Positions 22,408 through 34,769 are shown, counted from the first letter of the stretch. The stretch: DNA of 64,000 nt from Rhizophagus irregularis (GCF_026210795.1 NC_089437.1:4216001-4280000), one strand, 5' to 3'. Program-made: numbers and translations. The notes: generated by a model from the sequence alone, not told the origin.

Positions 22408-24873
22408 ATGTCCGATAATTTAGATAATGATATTCGCGTTGTCGTCGGCATAGGTAAAAAAAAATTTTGTAATAAGAAAAAAAATATTATATAATCGCCG
22501 CAGAAATCGAATATTAACCGTTGCTTATCTTTTTTTTATTTTTTATTTATTTTTTATTTTATTTTGTTTATATAAAGATTTCGGCACAACTTACTCGGTA
22601 AATCACATAATTTATTAATTACTTTATGTATATAATTAATTAGCTTAAGAATAAGTCGTAAGTTATAACGACTTTTTTATCATTATGAATTCGATTTATT
22701 TTTTTTTCTCTATAAATCACAGGGGTTCGCATATGCGCATGTAACGAATCCTGAAATTATAACTAACGATGTTTGGCCGAAACAAATAGGACAAATGAAG
22801 ACAAATACTGTCCTGAATTATGATATTGAATTTATTGATGTTGAATGTTGGGGATATCCAGCATTAGCTAAAAAACCAAAGCGAAAAGAAAAAAATTCTT
22901 CGACCAAACCAGTTGAATTATTTAAATTGCATTTAGGTGATATGCCCGAATCAGATAAACCTTACCTTCCGCCTAATTTAAGTTATAAGAAAGCCATTAC
23001 CGATTATCTTAGAGAAATGGGTAAATAATAAATTTTTGATGTGATCATACGAATAATTTGCACAGTTAATAATCCAACCTTTTATAATTATATTTATTAT
23101 TATAATTATTATTACAGGAGAGGTGATTAAATTTATTATTTTATCTTTTTATTTTTATTTTTTTTTAAAAAAAAAGGACCTTATTTTAACGATTATTCAT
23201 CCATTTATATGTGTATATAGCTAATTAAAGAGACTGTGACCACTCGCTGGCCTGGAATTGATTTTATGAATCAAGTACTTTTGGTTCTTTCAGTACCCGC
23301 TGAATTTTCTGAAAAATCAAAGGGAATAATGAGAGATTGCGTATACAGGGCTGGTTTAACAGGCAGTTTAAATTCTCCCAGGCTACAATTCACTACTGAA
23401 CGTAAGTTTAAAATAAAAATACACATACATATGTATATCTTACATTTATCTTTTTTTTTCAAAAAAAAAAAAAAAAAAAAAAAATAACCCATAATTTTGT
23501 TTAAATTTATTCAGCCGAGGCGGCCGCCATATATTGTATGAATGTCGTCTCAGAAAATTTCGATGATTTTGTCGGAAGTAAGTTACTATAATATTTAAAT
23601 TCTTTTTATTTTACTTATGATTAAAATTCTTGAATTGAATCATTATTTTATTTAATTTTATTCCCAGAATCTTTCTTAATTGTCGATTGTGGTGGTGGAA
23701 CTGTTGATTTGACGACTCGTACACTATTAAGCGAAGATGAATTGGGTGAAATAACTATAAGAACGGGAGATTTTTGTGGTGGATCTTATGTCGATCAAGA
23801 ATTTATAAATTTTCTTAAAACAAGAGTTGGAGAAGCTGCAATCAAACTTTTAAAGGAAAATCATTATGGGCAATATCAATATTTAATACATGAATTTTGC
23901 AGAAATGTTAAGTTGCCTTTTACTGGTACCGAAGAGGAATTTGAAAATTACGATTTAGATATAGAGGTTAATATTTTTAAATTAGATACAATTTTTATAA
24001 TAAAAAAAATTTTTTAATTTTTTTTTTTTTTTTTTGCAGCAAATATGCCCGGTATTAAAACAATATGTCACTGAACCGGAAATAGATGATTTGGAGGATG
24101 ATGAATGGATTATTGAAATTAAATTTGAGAATGTTAGAAAAATGTTTGATCCGATTATTAACAAAATTATTAGATTAATTAATGGACAACTTGATGCCGA
24201 TAATGACTGTTCTGCAATGTTTTTAGTTGGAGGATTTAGTGAATCGAAATATTTACAAAGAAGAATTAAAAAAGAATTTAATAATCGAGTTAGACATATT
24301 TCAGTACCTCGTCAACCAATTGCTGCTATTGTGCGTGGGGCAGTAAAATATGGAATCAACAAAAGACATATTAAAAGTAGGGTATTAAAATATAATTACG
24401 GAAAGTTTGGTCTTAGGAAATTTGAAAGCAATGATGATATTCATAGAAAGAGACCAAGTGGTTATGTTCAATATTTTGAATTGTTGGCCAGAAAAGGAAC
24501 AGTCGTTGAAGTTAACGAAAGATTTTCTGAAACTTATTGTCCGGAATACAGGTAATTATTATGGATTTATAATTAAATCTAATTTGTAAACTAATATATA
24601 TTTATATATATATATTTTTTTTAATGTAAATATAGTGAACAAAATTCTATGCTTTTCCAAATATTATTAACAACAAAAGATAATATAAAATATTGTGATG
24701 ATAAAGATGTAACAAAATTAGGTGAATTTGTTACTGAATTACCAGATATTCATCTTGGAAAAGATAGACTTGTTTATTTTGAATTATGTTTTGGCGAAAT
24801 GGAAATTAAGGCGTACGCGAGGAATAAATATAATGATCAAGAATATAATACTACTTTTGAATTAGAATTTTAG
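22408..24873 (+). CDS. HSPA12-like Hsp70 family ATPase, nine-exon paralog
   Basis: Exons are 22408-22453, 22578-22597, 22723-23020, 23118-23122, 23221-23401, 23515-23577, 23668-23966, 24040-24551 and 24636-24873, giving ~553 aa in consistent phase. The N-terminus is MSDNLDNDIRVVVGIDFGTTYS. The microexon here is GAGAG, giving GE in place of GK. TEPEAAAIYCM spans exons 5-6. Phosphate-2 is LIVDCGGGTVDLTTR and the adenosine motif is MFLVGGFSESKYLQRR. Introns after DIE and after EYR/S split what is a single last exon in the 5-15 kb copies. Intron 5 contains a run of more than 20 A. The gene is tandem with 25156 and is followed by a (TA)n tract. Confidence 0.85.
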
Positions 24874-25082
24874 ATTGTGAACATTTAGTTAGCAAGATCA
24901 TCATTAAAATATTAAAAATATTATAATAATCACATATGTATTTAATATATAAATTATAGTATATTGTTTATGTTTATCAAGAAATAAACTATTAATCTAT
25001 TCTATTATTTACTATTTTCACGTGATTAATACAACCTAAGTTGTTTGATAATGCAGAGATTGTACTACTTAAGTGGGAAAAT

Positions 25083-25085
<3 letters not shown>

Positions 25086-25119
<34 letters not shown>
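25086..25119. repeat. (TA)n microsatellite
   Basis: An uninterrupted TA dinucleotide run of about 17 units lies ~40 bp upstream of the 25156 start codon, where a TATA element would be expected. Confidence 0.85.
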
Positions 25120-25120
<1 letters not shown>

Positions 25121-25155
25121 TAGACAATTTTTTCCCCTCATTTTTATTGAAAAAA

Positions 25156-27550
25156 ATGCAAGGAATTCGTGTTGTTGTTGGTATAGGTAATAAAGAATTA
25201 ACAGTATTTAAATTTAAAATTTAAAATAAAAAAAAATTAAAAACAAAAAAAATCCAATACTTAAAATTTTATAAATCTTATATCTACCCCGTATTTAAAT
25301 AATTGTGGTCTTAAAGATTTCGGTACAACATATTCGGTAATTAAAAATTTCCTTAATTCGTTTAGTTTTTTCGAAATTTGATTATTGTAAATAATCAGAA
25401 TTGTTTTTATCATAATAAAATAGGGTTTCTCTTACGCGCATTTATCAAACCGTATAATTGCAACCAATAATAAATGGGCTGATCAAGTTTCAAATACAAT
25501 AGACGATGAATATTTGGATCAAATAGAAAACTTAAAAATAATTACAGCTTTAGGATATGATAAAGATTTTAAAGAGGTTGAATGTTGGGGGCAATCAGTA
25601 TTTACAATTGAAGAAAAAAAATCAGTATATCCTGTCGAATTATTTAAATTACATATGAGTGATTCGGATAAAGATAAAGACAAATCAAAAAATGCTCACC
25701 TTCCGGATAATTTTGATTATAAGAAAGCTATTACCGATTATCTTAAGGAAATGGGTAAACAGTAAATTTTGAACTCAATGAGCTTATATCAAATAAATAA
25801 TTTTAACAATTTTTTTTGTTCATTAAAAAAAACTTACAGGAAAGGTGATTTAAAATATACAAATCATTATATATATAATATATTTCTTTAAGTAATACTT
25901 ATTTTAATTATTTATTTCTATCTGATATAGGAAATTAAAAAGACTATAAAAACTCGTTGGTCTGGTATTGAATTACACCAAGTGCTCTTTGTTCTTGCAG
26001 TTCCAGCGGGATTCCCGGAAAATTCAAAAGCAATATTGAGAAAATGTGCATACGATGCTATGATAATAAATAACCTAAAAACATGGAAGCTACAATTCAC
26101 AACAGAACGTAAGTAATATGAAAACTTATTTATATTTTAAAAACACTTTTTATAATTTTTCATTTATTTTTTTTTATTTACTCATTTTAGCTGAAGCGGC
26201 AGCAATATATTGTATAGACAATATCCCTAAAGAAAAAATCAGTGAATATATCAAGAGTAATTAAATTTTGTAATCTGCTATTCTTCTTATGGCTTAGATT
26301 AGTGTGTTCTAATAACTAATTATTTATTGTTAGAATCATTCTTAGTCGTTGATTGTGGTGGTGGTACCGTTGATTTAACAGTTCGTAAACTATTAAATAA
26401 GGATGAATTAGGCGAAGTGACTATAAGAACAGGAGGTCTCTGTGGGTCGACTTATGTCGATAATGAATTTATAAAGTTTCTTGAAAATAAACTTGGAAAA
26501 TCCGCAATTAACAGTTTAAAGGAACATCATTATGGGCAATATCGACTTTTGATACATGAATTTTGTAAAAACGTTAAATTTCTTTTTACTGGTGTTGAGG
26601 AAGAATATAAAACCTATGAATTGGATATTAAGGTTAGATTTTATTCTTAAATATAATTTTATTTTATATTTAATTATTATTAATTTATAACTATGTAGAA
26701 ACTAAGTCCAAAATTGAAACAATACGTTACTAAACAACATTCAGATGAAAATCGATGGATGATTAAACTTGGGTTTGATGATGTTAAAAAAATGTTTGAT
26801 CCTGTTATTAACCAAATAATTAAATTAATTCGTGGTCAAATTGATCAACTTGATAAAGATGACACGTGTCCAATCATGTTTTTAGTTGGAGGTTTTAGTG
26901 AATCGAAATATTTACAAAAAAGGATCCGAGAAAATTTTAAAGAACAACAGATTACAGTGTCTCCTCGACCAATTGCTGCTGTTGCAAATGGAGCAGTAAG
27001 TTATGGAATTAACGAAAAGTTTATTAAGAATAGAGTATTGAAATATAATTTTGGAAGGTCAACCCTTAGACCGTATGATGAAAATATTGATTCGATTGAT
27101 AAAAGGAGAGAGAGTGGACATGTTTTAGTTTTTAAATTATTGGCCAAAAAAGGAACAATCGTTGATGTTGATCAAAAATTTTCTCAAACTTCTCATCCGG
27201 AAAACAGGTAATCTTCCTTATTATAAAACAATTCAATTGAAATTCAAATAACACTTTTTTTTAAAAAAAAAATTAGTGATCAAGAACAAATGTGGTATCA
27301 AATATTAATAACAGAAAGAGATGATGTAAAATATCCTGATGAAGATGGCGTAATAAAATTAGGCGATTTTATTATTGATTTACCAGATGCACATCTTGGT
27401 AAAGATAGGAAAGTTCGGATTGAATTAACTTTGGGCAAAATGGAAATTCAAGCATACGCAAAAAACGAATATAATGGACAAGAATATGAAACTTCTTTTG
27501 GTTATCATGATAAAGATCTCGTTGAAAAAATCTTAAAAGAAGAACCTTAA
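25156..27550 (+). CDS. HSPA12-like Hsp70 family ATPase, nine-exon paralog
   Basis: Exons are 25156-25186, 25317-25336, 25424-25754, 25840-25844 (GAAAG), 25931-26108, 26191-26256, 26334-26632, 26699-27207 and 27277-27550, ~570 aa. MQGIRVVVGIDFGTTYS is the phosphate-1 region. Exon 3 has an extra acidic/lysine insertion (SDSDKDKDKSK) before AHLPDNFDY. LVVDCGGGTVDLT is phosphate-2 and MFLVGGFSESKYLQKR the adenosine motif. The C-terminus is extended beyond the usual FELEF by YHDKDLVEKILKEEP. It is very close to the gene at 34870 (same exon borders, near-identical last three exons), which points to a duplication now separated by ~7 kb of mobile DNA. No intracellular targeting signal is seen. Confidence 0.85.
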
Positions 27551-28029
27551 TATAAAATCGCGTAAAACAATTCTTTATATTTCGTAGAGGAAATATATTA
27601 TTTTATAAATAAAAATTATCTCAAATATCTATAAAAATTTCTTTTCGTGACTTATATTGATGTTGAAATCGTGGCGGAAGACGGAACACAATTGTCACAG
27701 TTGTTTAGAGCATATTCTAACTTGGACGTAATAATATTTGCGGTTTTATATTTTCACCAAAAACGTATAAATGCTCACTTTATTATGCGTAAGCTTTATT
27801 GACTTATAAGCATTAATACTGTATTAATAATACAAAATACACTAGTCTTGTAAAAAATACTGTTACAAAAATAAAATAAAAAAATTTCAACCCTTATCCT
27901 ATTATAATATAATTCATATAACATAAATAAATACATACTACAGTATAGCATTTATCAAAAAGCTTTAATAGTCTGTGCGCACGTATACGAAGAATTTTTA
28001 TATATATACCCGTCATCAAAATAAATATT
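27551..28029. other. Intergenic, nothing recognised
   Basis: AT-rich spacer downstream of the 25156 gene. No gene or repeat boundary is supported. Confidence 0.4.
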
Positions 28030-29275
28030 AGTATGCCATTAATGTCAATATCGACTTCTTGGACCTGGAGCGTGTTTACTCTATCGAAGAGTTTGAAAGC
28101 CTGTTCACCACTTCGAGCTGGAAAACTCATCCCCATACCCCCACAAGAAAGTTGTTAATGGTTCTTCTTTTTGTTCAAATCTCTTCACCGTATCGCGCAC
28201 TTCTTTCTTTTATCATAGTTGCCTAGTAATTTATGGATCAAAATGTAGACACTTAAAAAATTATTCTAAATTCATATTGGTGAATAGCACCTTATTCTGG
28301 ACTTTGAAGGGTATGGATATATACCCAAAGCCCAGGATATATTCTTAACAAGTTGAAAAATTGCGTCTCTGCTCTGCTCGAAGATTGGAATGTCACTACT
28401 CGACAAAAAGAGATGGTAACTACCTCGCAAGGAGGGTTTCGAGTTTCAGGAGATAAAATTGTTGCTCCAGACGTGACTTTTACGCCAAGAAGTGCATTAA
28501 AAAATTGAGCAAGAAACAAATTACAACTTATAGAGGCCGACCTTGGATCCCCATATTTGTCGCGGAGGTTGACGATTTCGAGGACATTTCAAGCAAGAAT
28601 AAAAAGTAACCAGACCTAATAACTCGAATACTTACCTCTTTCTACTATCATTAGCTCAAAATTTGTTCAAGCTGACTCGAAAATGAAAGATATATATTTT
28701 GCGTAAAATACGTATGTACAACTCGGATGGTTGATCGACCCAGTTCATGAAAATATCTAGGTTTATAAGAGGGACAAGGACAATCAACCTTTTCGTCGTA
28801 AGAAACCATGGATCGATCTCAGTGAGACAGTTTTCTGCCGGAATTTACTTTAAAAATAAATCGTATTAAAATGGAGAACTTGAGGTACGCTGTTACTGTA
28901 TTATTTATTCTCTATAACTTCTCTGCTATAAACTTATTATAATATTTCACAGGATGCGCCGTCATCAGAATCAGAAACATCATCGTCATCGTCATCGTCT
29001 TCAGGTTCGTCAACGGCATCATCAGTGGAGCAACTTGTGTCTATTGTGACCCCTGGTTTGCGAGCAAATATCTTCTCGTGGACCATCTAAAGTCTGATCA
29101 TGATGGAGTAGATAGCACATCTCCCTTCCCCTTAAATAATCCACCAAATAAGCTTAGTAATTCAATCAAAATTTTTCTTGTAATTTTTATTGTGTTTATT
29201 ATATTGATGATCTGCATTGCAAAAATTGTTCCGTTTTTATCATATATTGCCCATAACATGATTACCATGGAGTAA
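28030..29275 (+). pseudogene. Uma2/DUF820-like nuclease pseudogene with C2H2 finger and membrane helix
   Basis: Several frames together spell one degenerate protein. NVNIDFLDLERVYSIEEFESLF (~28040) begins it. GYILNKLKNCVSALLEDWNV and GDKIVAPDVTFTPRSALKN follow at 28335-28505. RGRPWIPIFVAEVDDFEDISS follows at ~28530-28600. QLGWLIDPVHENI, a stop, then YKRDKDNQPFRRKKPWIDL lie at 28715-28820, and GFTLKINRIKMENL at ~28840. The PDVTF and FVAEV segments are the D...ExV pattern of PD-(D/E)XK nucleases of the Uma2 (DUF820) type. After an intron (acceptor at 28952) come a Ser-rich DAPSSESETSSSS stretch and, in another frame, CVYCDPWFASKYLLVDHLKS followed by DH (C-x2-C-x12-H-x4-H). A hydrophobic helix (IKIFLVIFIVFIILMICIA) precedes the stop at 29275. 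Stops and frame changes show it is not functional. Confidence 0.6.
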
Positions 29276-29879
29276 CATCTATATTGATGCAGTATATCAT
29301 GATAAGTTTCTTACCAAAAATCAGGACAACCACTTTCTAACAAGAGTGAGCAAAATTACAGTTCTTTAGAGAATGGAGCATGGCTATAAGGGTCATCCTA
29401 TGATGTTTTCGTGGTAGGAGTATACCCTCCTGTGCTGATACTGTCCTACTGTCTGTGCTATAATCTGTTGTGATGTTTGTTATACTGTTGGTGGATATTT
29501 CCAAGTTTTGAGACATTGCTATATTTCATTTTTAATAGAGTAAGGAAGCTGATTAAGTAGTATAAGTGAAAATTAAAGATGTTGCCTAAAACTATTTTCC
29601 AGTTTTCAAAACTGAAACTGAAATTAAAACTAAAACAGTATTTTTAAAAGCCTTTTTATGAGGTTTAACTATATGATATACCAAATCTTTTTCCAAAGAT
29701 TTAAATTTAGATCTAGTTAATTTTATATTGATATATTTTGAACCTGTATTATTAGCTGTTATAAAGATCAGTTTGTATAGTAAAAGAAAGTTTGATTTTA
29801 GCTTTTTGGCAGTCTTATAAATATGATCTATTAATAAAATTTTAAACAATAAATTTTAATATTATTTTTCAACTCACTT
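29276..29879. other. Intergenic, nothing recognised
   Basis: No supported gene. The ORF at 29592-29849 on the minus strand is Lys/Leu/Ile-biased AT-rich translation without motifs. Confidence 0.35.
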
Positions 29880-31350
29880 AGAAAGCTGTTCTTTAAAAAA
29901 AATAAATAAATATAATTTATTTTTTTCAGCTTATTTTATATTTAATTTTATTTAAAAAACCATTTTCTAAAAAAAGACAATGAAGAATATTATTAGTAAA
30001 CATTTTTAACAAAAAAAATTAAAAAATTATTTTTTTATCTTTTAGTTTATCTTGTATCCAATTTTATTTGGAATAGCTATTATCTAAAAAAAAACAATGA
30101 AAAATATTAGTAAACATTCTTAACAAAAAAAAATAAAAAAAATATAATTTTATTTTTTCTGATTTATCTTGTAATTCAATTTCATTCAAAAAGCTAAGGT
30201 CTAAATTAATGTTGTTAAGTACAAGTCAAACTGAACCAAGCCAAACCAGACTGATGGGGTTGACTCAGTTTGACTTGAAGATTTTTAAGTTATGGTTTGG
30301 TTCAATTTGACTTGACTTGTCAAGTTGATGGGGTTAAACTGATGGGGTTGATAGGGCCAATAGGCAAGTTAATGGGACTGATGGAAAGTCAATGGGACCA
30401 ATATTAATGATTTCATCAGTTCGACTTGAAGGTCTAAGTCAATCAGTTTGGTTTGGCTTTAGCTCCAAGTCAGACCAAACCAGACCGTTAACATCACTAA
30501 TCTAAATATCTCAAAACTTTTACAGTTATTTTCAAGTAAGATAGTTAAAGCGACTTCTATTAAAATTCCTGTAAAGGTTTTTAGTAGTAAACCCACATTA
30601 GTAATTACTAAAAATGATATCCTAAAAATTCTGAATTTATTTATATCATATAATCAGTATTTATTTTACGCAAGATTATGTGAATAATATCACACAGATT
30701 TATTATATAAATTACATATCTGAGCTTTTTTTGATGGTTATATTTTCTTAAAAAAATAATAAAAAATGTATTCTTAACAAAAAAAAACAAAAAAAATTAA
30801 AAAATTATTTTTTTTTTATTTCTTAATTTAATTTATAACCAATTTTATTTAAAGGGTTGCTTTAAAAAAAAATATTAAAAAATATTAATAAATATTTTTT
30901 AAAAAATCAAAAAATTATTATTTTTTTTATTCTTTGAACTTCAGTTTGTTATTTTATATTCAATTTCATTCAGTAAGTTTTTTAAAATAAAATAATAAAG
31001 AATGTTAGTAATATTATTAATAAAAAAAAAATAAAAAAAAATATTTATTTTTTTTGACTTACTTTATGTTTTATAATTTTTAAAAAGCTGTTTTTTAAAA
31101 AAATAATAAAGAATATTAATAAATATTTTTAATAAAAAAAATTAAAAGATTATTATTTTTTTATTTCTAACTTATATTATATCCATTTTTATTCAATAAG
31201 CCATTCTCTAAAATAAGATAATGAAAAACATTAGTAAATATTTTTAATGAAAAAAAAACTAAAAAATTATTATTTTTTTTCATTTTTTAATTTACTTTAT
31301 ATCTAATTTCATTTAAAATGTCTTTTTTTTAAAAAAAATAAAAGAAAAAA
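29880..31350. repeat. Degenerate ~110-bp AT-rich tandem repeat array
   Basis: Units of roughly 105-120 bp recur. Each has a TTTATTT(n)AAAAAGC/T...AAAAAAA-TAATGAA-AATATTAGTAAA half followed by TTTTTAA(n)AAAAAATTAAAAAATTATTTTTT. About seven to nine diverged copies are visible, interrupted by the MITE at 30207-30499. A similar style of repeat occurs at 46240-46690. Confidence 0.6.
30207..30499. mobile_element. hAT-type MITE
   Basis: Ends are TAATGTTGTTAAG and its imperfect inverse TTAACATCACTA. Flanks are GTCTAAAT on the left and ATCTAAAT on the right (7 of 8 identical), consistent with an 8-bp target duplication. The interior is rich in AAGTCAAACTGAACC-like and GATGGGGTTGA words, with a strong tendency to fold back. 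It sits inside the AT-rich tandem array and stands out by composition. Confidence 0.65.
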
Positions 31351-32955
31351 ATTGGCTGTAACTAATTTTCTTTTTTTTTTTATATTAAAGAAGTTGGTAT
31401 ATACTTTATTTAAATGAATTGAAAAGAAGTACTATATCAATTACAAAAATAAAGCTTTATATCCTAAAGTCAATTTGATTATCTTTTACTCTAATTAAAG
31501 TATAATAATATTAAAGATAGTTTTTTAACAATAAAAAACTTATATAAAGAATTAATAACAAGTAATAAAAAATTTTAAAAGAAAACTAAATTCCTATTTG
31601 TAATAACAAATAAAAAATAAAATAATGTAAACTATATAAAGTAAACTAACTTTTTATATAGTAAAAGAATCCAGTTGTTTATTACTTTTAAATCCTCCTA
31701 TCTGTTAATTTCTTTAACATCTTCTTTAATTCTATAACTTCTTTGTAAAGTTTTTTTTGAAATTCTAAAGGTTTTCTGTTTCTTATCTTTACTTTATTTA
31801 AAAATAAACTTGTGGTTTTAATTAAAAGAACCTTTTTAGTTGTTCTTTTTCTTTTTCCAATTTTACTACTTTTGAGTATTCAAAAGGATTTTGTTAAATA
31901 TTTGTAACTTTATTTATAAAATAAGATTTTTTTTAGAAAATGGATTTATAAATTTTAAAATCTTTTATTATTCTTTAAGCAATCCTTAGAAATCTGATTG
32001 AAATAATATTAAAAAGCATGATGATAGTATTAATTTAATTTCTTGTCATTAATCTTGAACATTTTATCTATTAATTTATTTAAATATTTTCATATTTTCA
32101 GATAGATAATAAGTTTGCACTTTATTTTTGTAATAAGAATCTTAAAGATTTTGTAATCAGATATAACTAATAAAAATAAATAAAATTGATTGTTGAAGTA
32201 TAAGAAAGCTATTGAAATCTCTTTTTTTTCCATTTATAAAGAGATCAGATAGCAGAATACTAGTTATAACTAATTTTCAATAGTATTATACTACTAATTT
32301 TGGCTATTACTCTTAACTTAAATACAAAAAAAAATTGGAATGTAAAGCTATTTAATATTAATAAATAATGCAAAATTAATAAAATAAAATCAGCAACCTA
32401 CTTTAAATGATTAATAGGATGATACTATAAAAATACTTAAATATAAACAAAAAATAATTGATTAAAATAAACTTGGTTAAAAACTTTTATAAGCTGTAAG
32501 AATCTTTTTTTAATAATTAAAAATCCTTTGCTATTAAATCTCTTTGATCTTCATATAATTCATCTTCATATAGTAATTTATCTGGAATTTTATTAAACAT
32601 CATTTGTATAACCTAATAAAGTTAATTCAAAGTTTTTATGGTAAACTAGGGAACAGCCAAACAGCCAAACAGGGCCACAGAGGAGTCTAGAACATAAGAT
32701 AGTGTATTAATTTTATTTACCACATGACGAAAACTGATAACAATGGTATTACTACTTTCTTTATTGAGATATAACGGGAACCAATCAGTAAATCAAAAAA
32801 TAATAAAAGTCAATTCTAAACTTTAGAAAATATGAATAATCTCATATTAAATACTAAATTTGAAATCTTTTTATTTAATATTTACCAATATATTTTATTT
32901 TATATTATAATTAAATGGTTAAAGTTCCAAGTTCTCTAAATTTGCAAAATAAAAA
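31351..32955. other. Intergenic, nothing recognised
   Basis: Extremely AT-rich. I see no gene, RNA or clear repeat structure. Confidence 0.35.
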
Positions 32956-32967
32956 TACAGTTCACCC

Positions 32968-33676
32968 TAGAGTTCCAAACAGGTTGACCAAATTCAGGTA
33001 ACCTGACAGGTTGACCTGAATTTATCAGGTCAGGTTTAGCAATTGCAATTCAGCATCAGTTCAGGTTGTAATATCAATATAGCCTGAATGACCTGTTGAC
33101 CTGAAACTATGGTTTTATATAATATAAGTGATGGTATTATAATTCACTTTTTATATTGATTTTATATAATAAAAGTGAGTTGCGATATTAGGATTCACTT
33201 TTTTATATTGATTTTATATAATAAAAGTGAGTTGCGATATTGGATTCACTTTTTTATATTGATTTTATATATAAAAAGTGAATTGCGGTATCGGAATTCA
33301 CTTTTTTATGTTGATTTTATATATAAAAGTGAATTGCGGTATCGGAATTCACTTTTTTATGTTGATTTTATATATAAAAAGTGAATTGTGGTATCGGAAT
33401 TCACTTTTTTATATTGATTTTATATAAAAAAAGTTAGTTGCGGTATTGCGATTCACCTTTTTGTACGATTTTAATATAAAAAAGTGAATCGCAATATTTT
33501 CAAAAAAAAATGTTTTGCACCATTTTTTTCGATATAATTAATAAAAATCCTGAAAATTTTCAGGTTTCAGTTCAGGTCAGGTCAAACAGATAACCTGACC
33601 TGACCTGACCTGAAAAAAAAATTTCAGGTCAGGTTTATCAATTAACCTGACCTGACCTGACCCATTAGGAACTCTA
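32968..33676. mobile_element. hAT-type MITE with internal tandem hairpins
   Basis: Terminal repeats TAGAGTTCC and GGAACTCTA are followed inwards by AGGTTGACC/CAGGTCAGGT-rich subterminal repeats. A perfect 8-bp target duplication GTTCACCC lies at 32960-32967 and 33677-33684. It is 709 bp long. The target is the terminal repeat of the outer pogo-type element. The interior is the tandem repeat array described separately. Confidence 0.8.
33125..33495. repeat. Tandem ~57-bp hairpin-forming units
   Basis: About seven units of the form TATTGATTTTATATA(n)AAAAGTGAATTGCGGTAT(n)GAATTCACTTTTTT are present. Each unit contains its own short inverted repeat (AAAAGTGAATT against AATTCACTTTT), so single strands could form a string of hairpins. 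The 69-aa ORF over this interval is a translation of the repeat, not a gene. Confidence 0.75.
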
Positions 33677-33850
33677 GTTCACCCTCACTATAGTGAATCC
33701 CATGGGCTGGAGATTAAAATTCATTATAGTAAGAAATTCACTATACTGAGGGTCATTTTATTATATATAAAAAAATCTGTATCCAAACTTTTCTTCATTA
33801 TAGCAAGTTATTCACAATATAAAAATTCACTATAGAGAGGGTGAACTGTA

Positions 33851-34685
33851 CAGATCTTTTCCTTTAAATATATTCCAGTTTCTTAGACCAAAAAATGATA
33901 TCCAAAGTATAGAGATATTAATTTTCAAAAATAATAAACAAAGATATAATGAATTTGTTTAACTTAAATTTTTATTATTACTATATTATATATATATAAG
34001 TTTTTTCAACTTGAAAAGCGGCCAGATAATTCTGATTACTTTCTGTAGTTCATTTATTAGTAAAAACATTTTAGGTAAATATAATATTATTTATAGTCTT
34101 ATTAATTATTAATTTTGCAACTGAATTTATAAAAATTTTTAATATATAACAGGTACTAATATTTTATTATTTTATAACTTAATTAATTATTTCTTAGAAT
34201 ATTCTTTACCAAAGTATACAAAAATATTAAAATTGGTTAAGAAAGCTAGAAAATCTTATTAGTATGATAAAATTAGAAATTACGATTTTTTTTTATAAGA
34301 AAAATGAAAATAACATTTAGGTTTTAATTGAAATTTTCTGTTAATGTAAGATAATAATTCTTTATGCTAAAAGTTTCTTAAGTAAATCAGGAACTAAAAA
34401 TAAAGTAGTGGTCTGAATCTTCATATATACTCTATTAAGCAAAATGCTAGAGGCTAGACTAAAACTAAATTGTATTGAAATTTAAATAAAAAGCAGCAGC
34501 GATTTTCTAATTTTATTAATTTATTCCAAATCTACTATGATTGCATAATATTGAAGTATAACTATTTATATAGATTACATACTGATTGAAAGAGAAAATT
34601 TACTTTTTTTATATTAAATGGTAATGAGAAAATTTTAAATGAAAAATTTTGATAAGGCGTAATAAATGCGCATAATACATGCAGG
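33851..34685. other. Intergenic, nothing recognised
   Basis: AT-rich spacer between the nested MITEs and the promoter region of the 34870 gene. No supported gene. Confidence 0.35.
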
Positions 34686-34769
34686 CAGTTTGTCAGTTTT
34701 GGTCAGGTATTGATCAGGTTTTGGTCAGGTTTTGGTCAGCCCTAAAAATCTGGCCAAAACCTAGCACTG
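34686..34769. mobile_element. 84-bp hAT-type mini-element in a gene promoter
   Basis: The element begins CAGTTTGTCAGTTTTGGTCA and ends TGGCCAAAACCTAGCACTG. Reversed, the ends share CAGT...GTTTTGG-CAG. Perfect 8-bp duplications CATGCAGG lie at 34678-34685 and 34770-34777. The interior has three GGTCAGGTTTT-like repeats. It lies about 100 bp upstream of the 34870 start codon. Confidence 0.7.

Larger units (their letters stand above)
32956..33850. mobile_element. pogo/mariner-type MITE, interrupted by a hAT MITE
   Basis: The left end TACAGTTCACCC is cut by the inner element, and the remainder CTCACTATAGTGAA resumes at 33684. The right end TTCACTATAGAGAGGGTGAA precedes CTGTA at 33850. Removing the inner insertion (including one copy of its 8-bp target duplication) leaves ends that match as inverted repeats over ~25 bp. 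TA flanks both ends. The host element is ~180 bp. Confidence 0.75.

Noticed and set aside
23236-23487. 83-aa ORF ending in poly-Lys
   Set aside because: It is the genuine exon 5 of the 22408 gene reading on into an intronic poly-A run.
33175-33384. 69-aa ORF with SELRYR/SLFYVDFIYK repeats
   Set aside because: It is a translation of the 57-bp tandem hairpin units inside a MITE, with no independent evidence of coding.
33000-33700. CRISPR-like array because of regularly spaced repeats
   Set aside because: Units are contiguous with no unique spacers, and the context is eukaryotic with splicing.
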